Position numbers and translations under genes: made by a program. The notes beneath the pieces are model-generated. The model ran no database searches. It was not told the origin of the DNA and was given only the letters and a program-made list of their open reading frames with translations. A DNA stretch of 19,558 nt from Verrucomicrobia bacterium UBA3214 (GTDB lineage: Bacteria; Verrucomicrobiota; Kiritimatiellia; RFP12; UBA1067), in the NCBI GenBank assembly GCA_002363575.1, contig DEWI01000032.1:1-19558 (forward strand), written 5' to 3'. Position 1 is the first letter of the stretch, and each line of letters begins with the position of its first letter. This document shows positions 13,925 through 19,558 of the stretch, piece after piece.

Positions 13925-15112
13925 TCACTGGAACGTCGCGGGAGCGGAATCCGGACCGAACGGCGAAAGCTCGCGAAGGCGCTTGACGACTTGCGGGACT
14001 TTCTCGATCGCATACTCGACTTCATCCATTGTATTGTAGCGCGAAAGCGAGAAGCGCACGGAGCCATGGACGGCGACGAAAGGAACGCCCATCGCGCGAA
14101 TCACATGACTCGGATCCAGCGAGCCGGATGCGCACGCCGAACCGGTCGAAATGCATATTCCGAGATCAGAGAGATGGTAGGCTATCGCCTCGCCCTCTAT
14201 GTATTCGAACGCAAGGTTCAGCGTATTTGCCAGGCGGTTGGCGCGGTCGCCGTTCACAAGCGTATCCGGGCATGCGGCGAGAAGCCCCTCTTCGAGGCGA
14301 TCGCGCATCTTCGCGATCGCCGGCGTCTCTTCCGCCATCCCCGTGCGCGCGAGACGGCAGGCCTCCGCGAGGCCGACAATGTACGGCACGTTCTCCGTGC
14401 CGGCGCGGCGCCCGGCTTCCTGATGGCCGCCAAGCATGAACGGCTTGAAGCGCGTCCCTTTGCGCACATACAAAATCCCTATGCCCTTGGGGGCGTGGAA
14501 CTTGTGGCCGCTCATGGAAAGCATATCGACAGGCGTCTTCGCCACGTCGACGGGAAGCTTGCCGGCGACTTGCACGGCGTCGGTATGGAAAATCGCGCCG
14601 TATTCGCGACATATCGCGGCGACTTCATCGACCGGGAAGATCGTCCCGGTCTCGTTGTTCGCCCACATTACGCTGACAAGCGCGTTCTTCGTGCCTTTGA
14701 GATTCTGGCGAAGTTCCTCGAGGTTGAGGCGTCCCAGTCCGTCCACACCAAGCTCCACGACTTCGTAGCCCTGCGCCTTGAGGCGCCGGCATGGCTGGAG
14801 CACCGCCGGATGCTCTACAGCCGTCGTCACAATCTTCGTGGAGCGCCCGAAATATTCCGCGACGCCGCGTATCGCGGTGTTGTCGCTTTCGGTGGCGCAG
14901 CTTGTGAACACTATCTCCTCCGGCGAGCAGTTTATGAATGCGGCGACTTCCTCGCGGGCGCGCGCCACATCGGAGGCAATCGCGCCTCCGAATGCGTGCA
15001 TGGAGCTGGGATTGCCGTATTTGTCTTTCAAATACGGCAGCATGGCCTCAACCACTTCAGGCGCTACGCGACTCGTAGCGTTGTTGTCGAAATATACCGT
15101 CCTCGTTTCCAT
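13925..15112 (-). CDS. Cysteine desulfurase, NifS/IscS type
   Basis: This encodes a 395-aa PLP enzyme that removes sulfur from cysteine for Fe-S clusters and other thio-cofactors. The N-terminus VYFDNNATSRVAPEV and the stretch YGNPSSMHAFG are group I landmarks. H101 (VEHPAV) stacks on PLP, D178 lies in FHTDAVQ, and the PLP Lys is K204 (SGHKFHAPKG). The catalytic Cys is C327 in STGSACASGS, with LDPSHVIRAMG after it. The loop is of the long group I (IscS/NifS) kind. No iscU/nifU-type scaffold gene is adjacent. It is 55 bp downstream of lysS, with GGAG about nine bases before ATG 15112, and is probably co-transcribed. NifS and IscS cannot be separated from the sequence alone. Confidence 0.93.
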   Translation of the reverse strand: METRTVYFDNNATSRVAPEVVEAMLPYLKDKYGNPSSMHAFGGAIASDVARAREEVAAFINCSPEEIVFTSCATESDNTAIRGVAEYFGRSTKIVTTAVEHPAVLQPCRRLKAQGYEVVELGVDGLGRLNLEELRQNLKGTKNALVSVMWANNETGTIFPVDEVAAICREYGAIFHTDAVQVAGKLPVDVAKTPVDMLSMSGHKFHAPKGIGILYVRKGTRFKPFMLGGHQEAGRRAGTENVPYIVGLAEACRLARTGMAEETPAIAKMRDRLEEGLLAACPDTLVNGDRANRLANTLNLAFEYIEGEAIAYHLSDLGICISTGSACASGSLDPSHVIRAMGVPFVAVHGSVRFSLSRYNTMDEVEYAIEKVPQVVKRLRELSPFGPDSAPATFQ

Positions 15113-15167
15113 TTCGATGCACTCCGCAATGCTGCGGTGAAATCAAGGTTCTCTCTCGCCGCGCTTC

Positions 15168-16622
15168 TCACAACTGCTTCATCTGCGGGAACAGCACGAC
15201 GTCGCGAATGCCGTCCACACCGGTCAAAAGCATGACAAGGCGGTCTATGCCGATGCCCAATCCGCCGGTCGGCGGCATGCCGCATTCGAGAGCGCTGATG
15301 AAATCTTCGTCTATCTTCTCCGTATCCTCGCCGGCCTGGTGTTCGAGCGCCTTGCGCTGCTCGATGGGGTCGTTCTGCTCGGTGTAGCCCGGGCAAAGCT
15401 CGCGCCCGCCCACGACGAACTCGAAGACATCGACGAGCGACGGATCGTCTTTGCAGGCTTTCGCCAGCGGCACGAACTCGTGCGGGAGGCGAGTCACGAA
15501 TGTCGGCTGGCGGAGATTGCGCTCTATCAGCTTGTCGTAGATTTCATGCGTCAGCATGAGCGAATCGGAAATCCCGTCGAGTTCGAGATTCGTCTCCGTC
15601 GCCGCGCCCTTGGCTTTGGCTTTTTCAAGCTGCTCGGCGAACGGCAGTTCAAACCAGTCCCCGCCCATCGTCTCCTTGACGAGATCGGCATACGCCACGC
15701 GACGGTACGGCGGATTGAAATCGAGAATCTCCTTCGCTTCCCCGTATTCGATTCTGCGAGAACCGATGACGGTATCGCAAAGATGCGGTATCAAGCCTTC
15801 GATAATCGCTTCCATCGAAGTCCTGTCGCCGTACGCCTCGTAAACCTCGAGAACGGTGAACTCGGGATTGTGGCTGCGATCGATGCCCTCGTTGCGGAAG
15901 TCCTTGCCAAGCTCGAAGACCTTGTTCATGCCGCCGACAAGCAGGCGCTTCAGGTAAAGCTCCGGCGCGATACGCAGCACCATATCCTGGTCGAGCGCGT
16001 TGAAATGCGTCTGGAACGGCTTGGCGGCGGCGCCGCCCGCCTGCCCCTGGAGAATTGGCGTCTCGACTTCGGAAAAGCCCTTCGACCAAAGATACTTGCG
16101 CGTCTCCATCAACAGACGCGAGCGGGTGAAGAAGCGCGCGCGGCTTTCATCGTTCGTCATCAGATCGACGTAGCGGCGGCGGTAGCGTTCTTCCTGATCG
16201 GCCAGGCCGTGGAATTTCTCCGGCGGCTGTTCGAGGGCCTTGGCGAGCATCGTCCACTCCTTGACGATAAGGCTTTTCTCGCCTTTCTGCGTAGTGAACA
16301 GAGTGCCCTCCGCGCCGATTATGTCGCCGAGATTGAGAAGCTTGAACGCTGCAAACGCCGCCTCGGAAAGTTCATCGCGCTTGAAGATGAGCTGGAAACG
16401 GTCCGTCCCGTCGTTCATGGTGCAGAAATTCATCTTGCCCATGCGGCGAATCATGAGAAGGCGGCCGGCGATGCGCGCGCTCGCCCCTTCCTGAAAGTCT
16501 GCGCGGACTTTCGCAAGATCCTCGTGGTCGTAGCGCGCCCCGTACGGCTCGTATCCGAGCGAACGCAACGTCTCCATGCTCTTAAGGCGCTGCTCCCGGT
16601 ATTCGTTGCTTTCCTGTGTCAT
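15168..16622 (-). CDS. lysS: Lysyl-tRNA synthetase, class II
   Basis: This encodes a 484-aa synthetase charging tRNA-Lys. An N-terminal OB-fold anticodon-binding domain covers about 50-130 (IAGRLLMIRRMGKMNF, DGTDRFQLIF). The class II core starts with RYRRRYVDLM, carries motif 2 at 242-256 (FRNEGIDRSHNPEFT) and motif 3 at 453-468 (GGLGIGIDRLVMLLTG). The length is close to the usual 490-510 aa. ATG 16622 gives MTQESNEYREQRL. The open frame upstream of it is rejected because it would contain the promoter. A TATAAT box ends nine bases before the ATG and there is no SD, so translation is probably from a leaderless or nearly leaderless mRNA. It leads a five-gene minus-strand run with short gaps (55, 41, 16 and 32 bp). 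Confidence 0.96.
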   Translation of the reverse strand: MTQESNEYREQRLKSMETLRSLGYEPYGARYDHEDLAKVRADFQEGASARIAGRLLMIRRMGKMNFCTMNDGTDRFQLIFKRDELSEAAFAAFKLLNLGDIIGAEGTLFTTQKGEKSLIVKEWTMLAKALEQPPEKFHGLADQEERYRRRYVDLMTNDESRARFFTRSRLLMETRKYLWSKGFSEVETPILQGQAGGAAAKPFQTHFNALDQDMVLRIAPELYLKRLLVGGMNKVFELGKDFRNEGIDRSHNPEFTVLEVYEAYGDRTSMEAIIEGLIPHLCDTVIGSRRIEYGEAKEILDFNPPYRRVAYADLVKETMGGDWFELPFAEQLEKAKAKGAATETNLELDGISDSLMLTHEIYDKLIERNLRQPTFVTRLPHEFVPLAKACKDDPSLVDVFEFVVGGRELCPGYTEQNDPIEQRKALEHQAGEDTEKIDEDFISALECGMPPTGGLGIGIDRLVMLLTGVDGIRDVVLFPQMKQL

Positions 16623-16631
16623 AGACAATAT

Positions 16632-16637
16632 ATTATA
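16632..16637 (-). promoter_or_regulatory. -10 box of a near-leaderless promoter for lysS
   Basis: On the minus strand, GGTATAATA is followed after nine bases by the lysS ATG. The expected transcription start is within about three bases of the start codon. No -35 hexamer is recognisable upstream. Confidence 0.65.
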
Positions 16638-16958
16638 CCATATTTTTCCGTCTCCGGGGCGCATGCCGCGCTTCGATTGCGCGCCATGGCGGCCGCAGGA
16701 TGGATTCAGACAATGTTCACGCTGCGATATTCGGTATTGTGCCACTCTGTCGAGATTTGCGCGTTCTTTGAGCGATTTCCGGGGGTTCCCATGCTTCGAA
16801 TGTCGCGCCCCGGATGCGGATGCGTGCGCGCTTCATCCGATGTCGTGCGGGTGCTGTGAAGAACGCAAAGTTCCAAAGATTCGGTTTGATCGCTTCGCCC
16901 GACCGCCATTTGGCGTGGTCTTGTTCACGAAGTTTGGCGACCAGAGCCGTCCGCTTTT
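16638..16958. other. Unassigned intergenic sequence upstream of the repeat array
   Basis: This 320-bp stretch has no recognisable gene. Open frames exist on both strands (16576-17010 plus, 16706-16909 minus), but neither has a family resemblance, an SD, or a clear hydrophobicity pattern. No tRNA cloverleaf or T-loop consensus was found. The right end contains a degenerate copy of the array unit (GGCGACCAGAGCCGTCC, starting near 16937). Confidence 0.4.
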
Positions 16959-17156
16959 GCGACTAGCGTCGCCTTGCCTCGCGACTAGCGTCGCCTTGCC
17001 TCGCGACTAGAGTCGCCTTCTCGCGCGACTGGAGTCGCCTTGCTTCGCGACTAGAGTCGCCTTGCCTCGCGACTGGAGTCGTCTTGCCTCGCGACTGGAG
17101 TCGCCTTTGCTCGCGACTAGGGTCGCCTTTGCTCGCGACTAAAGTCGCCGGAACAA
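16959..17156. repeat. Tandem array of nine 22-bp units, each an imperfect dyad
   Basis: Units start exactly every 22 bp at 16959, 16981, 17003, 17025, 17047, 17069, 17091, 17113 and 17135. The last is complete only for its dyad half. Each begins GCGAC, four variable bases (TAGC, TAGA, TGGA, TAGG or TAAA), then GTCGC; one unit (17069) has GTCGT. Most units therefore contain a GCGACT..AGTCGC inverted repeat, followed by a spacer such as CTTGCCTC. The spacer varies little between units. A degenerate copy precedes the array, and looser dyads follow near 17188-17205 and 17290-17305. The period of 22 is not a multiple of three, and no cas genes or unique spacers are present. Confidence 0.9.
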
Positions 17157-17161
17157 GCGTC

Positions 17162-17282
17162 AAAGGAGGTGAAAATCGTGGTTTCGGCAAGGCGCAGTCG
17201 CCCCCAAGAGCCGAGGTTGCCTGCACTTTTGCAGCCCGTTATTTCTCATATCGCCTTTCTGGCTTTTGGGCTTTGCAACTGA
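17162..17282 (+). CDS. Possible 34-aa peptide behind a perfect Shine-Dalgarno sequence
   Basis: AAAGGAGGT (17162-17170) is the best SD in the window. It lies eight bases before GTG 17178, which opens a 34-codon frame to TGA 17280-17282. The product would have a basic N-terminus (VSARRSRPQEPR) and a hydrophobic C-terminal half (LPALLQPVISHIAFLAFGLC). This could be a small membrane peptide or a leader peptide. I recognise no family, and the start codon is only GTG. It sits directly after the 22-bp repeat array and reads toward the argD terminator. No clear promoter is seen upstream on this strand. The listed span includes the SD. Confidence 0.25.
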
Positions 17283-17353
17283 AAGCATGGCGAAGGCGAC
17301 TTCGCTTTTCACCCGCATGGTGAAAGCATCAAACACATTATTCTGGTACAAAG
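17283..17353. other. Short hairpin cluster between the array and the argD terminator
   Basis: GCGAAG-GCGA-CTTCGC (17290-17305) is followed by TTTT, and TTTCAC-7 nt-GTGAAA (17307-17325) comes directly after. The first could act as a weak plus-strand terminator. No gene is visible. Confidence 0.35.
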
Positions 17354-17381
17354 AAAGGCCGCAATCACGATTGCGGCCTTT
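17354..17381 (-). terminator. Intrinsic terminator of the argB-argD operon
   Basis: AAAGGCCGCAATC and GATTGCGGCCTTT are perfectly complementary over 13 bp around two central bases (12 bp with a realistic 4-nt loop). On the minus strand the stem begins about 30 bp after the argD stop, and its T-rich end continues as CTTTG. It is the clearest terminator in the window. Confidence 0.8.
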
Positions 17382-17410
17382 CAACTGCGATACTTGGGAT
17401 TATCGGTCTA

Positions 17411-18616
17411 TCACTCTTCCCCGGAGCCATAGACGCAGTCGAGCGCGTCGGAAATCATATCGATCGCCTCTTCGAGATCGCTCTCTTCGATGACGAGCGG
17501 CGGGAGGAAGCGAACGACGTGGGGACCGGCGGTAAGCGCCAGCAACCCCTGATCCTGCAAAGCCTGCACGATCGGCTTGGTGTCGCCATCGACGACGAGG
17601 CCGAGCATCAGGCCCATGCCGCGAACTTCGAGAAGCTGGTCGTATTTATCCACCTCCGCAGCCAACGCCTCGCGAAGCAGCTCGCCGCGCGACACCGCCT
17701 TCTCTAGAAGGCCCTCTTCTTCGATGACTTCGATCGTGGCGAGGCCGGCCGCGGCAGCAACGGGATTGCCGCCGAATGTCGAAGCGTGGGAGCCGGGCGT
17801 GAAGACGTCCGCGAGGCGCTTGTTGGAAACGAGCGCGCCGATCGGCAAGCCGCCGCCGAGAGCCTTCGCTAGCGTGAAGAGGTCTGGCTGGACATCGTAA
17901 TTCTGCCAACCGAACCACTTGCCGGTGCGTCCCATTCCGGACTGCACTTCATCGCAAATCATCAAGAGATTCTTTTCATCGCAGAGTTCGCGCACCCCGC
18001 GCATGAATTCCGGCGTGGCCGGCGTGACGCCGCCCTCGCCCTGCACGGCCTCGAGCATTATCGCCACCGTCTTGTCGGAAACAGCCGCCTTGACGGACTC
18101 GAGATCGTTGTAATCCGCATAGACGAAACCGACGGGAAGAGGATCGTAGCCCTCCTGGCACCAGCCCTGCGCCGTCGCGGACAGCGTCGCAAGCGTCCTG
18201 CCGTGGAAGCCCTGCCGGAATGTCACGATCTCGTAGCGCCCGCCATTCGCGGCTCCCCAGCGGCGGGCGAGCTTGATCGCGCCCTCGTTGGCTTCCGCGC
18301 CGGAATTGCAGAAGAACACCTTGCCGCCAAGCCCGGAAAGCTCGACCAGCTTCTCCGCAAGGCGCGTCGCAGGCTCGTTGACGAACAAGTTGGAGCAGTG
18401 CGTGATGAGCGCGGCCTGGTCCTGGATCGCCTTGACGATTTTAGGATGCGAATAGCCGGCGTTCTGCACGCCGATGCCGCTCGTGAAGTCGTATAGGATG
18501 AGACCGTCGGCATCGCGCACCGTCACGCCCTTGCCGCTCGCCACGACGACGCTCGGCGAGTAAGTGCCCATTACCGACTTGCGGTATGCCTCCAGGATCT
18601 CTGTTGTCTTGCTCAT
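17411..18616 (-). CDS. argD: Acetylornithine aminotransferase
   Basis: This encodes a 401-aa class III PLP aminotransferase that converts N-acetylglutamate semialdehyde to N-acetylornithine in arginine synthesis. The motifs are NSGAEANEGAIK (104-115), TFRQGFHGRTLATLS (132-146), LICDEVQ equivalents with D222 and Q225 (MICDEVQSGMGRTGKW), and the PLP Lys K251 in FTLAKALGGGLPIGA. HASTFGGNPVA follows. The length is typical. The ATG overlaps the argB stop as ATGA, with GGAG nine bases upstream, so the two are translationally coupled. Related ornithine or succinylornithine aminotransferases are possible, but the argB partner makes ArgD the best assignment. A strong terminator follows. Confidence 0.94.
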   Translation of the reverse strand: MSKTTEILEAYRKSVMGTYSPSVVVASGKGVTVRDADGLILYDFTSGIGVQNAGYSHPKIVKAIQDQAALITHCSNLFVNEPATRLAEKLVELSGLGGKVFFCNSGAEANEGAIKLARRWGAANGGRYEIVTFRQGFHGRTLATLSATAQGWCQEGYDPLPVGFVYADYNDLESVKAAVSDKTVAIMLEAVQGEGGVTPATPEFMRGVRELCDEKNLLMICDEVQSGMGRTGKWFGWQNYDVQPDLFTLAKALGGGLPIGALVSNKRLADVFTPGSHASTFGGNPVAAAAGLATIEVIEEEGLLEKAVSRGELLREALAAEVDKYDQLLEVRGMGLMLGLVVDGDTKPIVQALQDQGLLALTAGPHVVRFLPPLVIEESDLEEAIDMISDALDCVYGSGEE

Positions 18617-19473
18617 TCGGTTATCTCCGTTCCCACGCCCTCACGCGTGAATATTTCAAGTAAAAGCGAATGCGCCATCCGCCCGTCCACCAAATGCACT
18701 TTCTTAACGCCGTTCTCGATCGCCTCGACGCAGCTGTCGATCTTCGGCAGCATGCCGCCGCCGATGACCCCGTCCGCTTTCAGACGCGCCACCGACGAAA
18801 TGCGCAGCGTCGAAAGCAGCGTCGTCTCGTCCTCGGGATTGCGCAACAGGCCGGGCATGTCGCTTACAAGCGCGAATTTCCTTACCTTCAGTTCGCGCGC
18901 CAGCGCCGCCGCCGCAATATCGGCGTTGATATTGTAGAGATGCTGGTCGGCAAGCCCCGTGCCAAGCGGAGTGACGACGGGTATTATGCCGGCGTCCAGC
19001 ATCTCGCGGACGGCGCGCGCGTCCACGCTCGCCACTCTGCCGACATAGCCGCGATCGGGATCGGTCACCTTCTCCGCGCCGAATATCCAGTTCCCGTGGA
19101 CGGGGCGGGCGTTCACGCCCTTGGACAGCAGCCGTTTCACGAGATCGGGATTCACGACGTTGTTCAACGTCCTGCGCACGATCTCCATTGTCGTCTCGTC
19201 GGTCACGCGCAGTCCGCCGACGAACTCCGGCTCGTGCCCGGATTCGCGTATAGCCTTGGAAATCGCCTTCCCGCCGCCATGGACGATGACGACTTTCATG
19301 CCGACCGAGCGCATGAATGTGATGTCGTCCATGATGGAATCGAGATTGCGCTCGCTCTCCATCACGCTTCCGCCGATTTTCACCAGCACCGTCGCGCCGC
19401 GGAAATCGATTATATAAGGCAGCGCCTCCGTGAGCACCGCCGCCTTCCCCATCGCTGTTTCCAATCTTTCCAT
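18613..19473 (-). CDS. argB: Acetylglutamate kinase
   Basis: This encodes a 286-aa kinase that phosphorylates N-acetylglutamate, the second step of arginine synthesis. The family motifs are VLVKIGGSVM (29-38), VIVHGGGKAIS (63-72), VGGLRVTDETTMEIV (85-99), NINADIAAAALA, and GGMLPKIDSC near the C-terminus. The N-terminal segment before the first strand (about 1-28, including LTEALPYIIDFRG) matches the helix found in arginine-inhibited hexameric enzymes, so feedback inhibition by arginine is likely. ATG 19473 is chosen because a TATAAT box ends ten bases upstream. A more upstream ATG would lie before the -10 box, while ATG 19452 is a possible internal alternative. No SD is present. It is the first gene of argB-argD. 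Confidence 0.94.
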   Translation of the reverse strand: MERLETAMGKAAVLTEALPYIIDFRGATVLVKIGGSVMESERNLDSIMDDITFMRSVGMKVVIVHGGGKAISKAIRESGHEPEFVGGLRVTDETTMEIVRRTLNNVVNPDLVKRLLSKGVNARPVHGNWIFGAEKVTDPDRGYVGRVASVDARAVREMLDAGIIPVVTPLGTGLADQHLYNINADIAAAALARELKVRKFALVSDMPGLLRNPEDETTLLSTLRISSVARLKADGVIGGGMLPKIDSCVEAIENGVKKVHLVDGRMAHSLLLEIFTREGVGTEITE

Positions 19474-19483
19474 TGAGCGCCAT

Positions 19484-19489
19484 ATTATA
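19484..19489 (-). promoter_or_regulatory. -10 box of a near-leaderless promoter for argB
   Basis: On the minus strand, TATAAT is followed by ten bases and then the argB ATG, so the mRNA leader would be about 3-4 nt. The six bases where a -35 element would lie (19507-19512) show no match. Confidence 0.6.
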
Positions 19490-19558
19490 TCATATTTCTC
19501 CACGCCGAATCGCAGGGCGCGCGTTTTTTTGGCAGTTTGGCGGCTTTGCGCGCCGCGA

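Noticed and set aside
16623..16745. N-terminal extension of lysS
   Set aside because: The extra residues do not match LysRS and would span the TATAAT promoter; ATG 16622 gives the normal family start.
16780..16810. Possible tRNA T-arm (CTTCGAATG)
   Set aside because: No acceptor or anticodon stems can be folded around it.
16576..17010. Plus-strand frame running from lysS into the array, rich in Cys and Arg
   Set aside because: It begins antisense to lysS, shows no family motif and ends inside the repeat; probably a chance open frame in GC-rich DNA.
16959..17156. CRISPR array
   Set aside because: Units repeat at 22 bp throughout, with no unique spacers and no cas genes; it is a plain tandem repeat of dyads.
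16963..17226. Open minus-strand frame (87 codons) across the repeat array encoding a repetitive Arg/Ser/Glu-rich peptide
   Set aside because: The frame is open only because the 22-bp unit lacks stops in that register. The period is not a multiple of three, no SD or promoter is seen, and the peptide resembles no family.
19474..19503. More upstream start for argB
   Set aside because: That ATG lies upstream of the -10 box, so it would not be in the transcript; ATG 19473 fits the family N-terminus.
19516..19554. Terminator-like inverted repeat near the right window edge (GGCGCGC and GCGCGCC around a T-run)
   Set aside because: The T-run sits in the loop instead of after the stem, and the context is cut off by the window end.

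Overview
This is a GC-rich, gene-dense bacterial chromosome segment made mostly of housekeeping genes, with no phage, plasmid or complete insertion sequence. Protein content suggests a diderm: a secretin needs an outer membrane, and there is a lipoprotein and several exported proteins. A fused chorismate synthase/3-dehydroquinate synthase, a remnant of the PF09820-type AAA-ATPase-like family, and sparse TATAAT boxes in GC-rich DNA would fit an uncultured PVC-group bacterium such as a gut Kiritimatiellota. That placement is inference; no rRNA is present to test it.

Layout. (1) 1-4646, plus strand: the 3' part of an unrecognised gene, tex (S1-domain RNA-binding protein), and a short solitary secretin. 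(2) 4703-10268, minus strand, transcribed right to left: hisG, a 29-aa bS22/AURKAIP1-type ribosomal protein, rpmI, rplT, argS, and the aroC-aroB fusion. (3) 10269-10712: a gene-poor gap with a 5' fragment of an AAA-ATPase-like gene and two promoters sharing a 16-bp sequence in opposite orientation. (4) 10713-12109, plus strand: two exported or membrane proteins of unknown function. (5) 12132-16622, minus strand: lysS, a NifS-type cysteine desulfurase, a lipoprotein with an HMA-like domain lacking CxxC, an exported two-lobed aspartic protease-like protein, and a membrane protein with a possible PH-like domain. (6) 16623-17410: a 790-bp intergenic region with a 22-bp tandem array of dyads and a terminator. 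(7) 17411-19473, minus strand: argB-argD, overlapping by 4 bp.

How the genes relate. Most are amino-acid biosynthesis (argB, argD, hisG, aroCB) and translation (argS, lysS, bL20, bL35, bS22-like) genes. Genes inside operons have clear Shine-Dalgarno (SD) sequences. Several operon-leading genes (the secretin, lysS, argB, and to a lesser degree tex) instead have a TATAAT box so close to the ATG that the transcript should start at or just before the start codon. This points to leaderless initiation.

The least ordinary items are the aroC-aroB fusion, the leaderless promoter pattern, the 22-bp dyad array, the two-lobed protease, and the short ribosomal-protein gene between hisG and rpmI.
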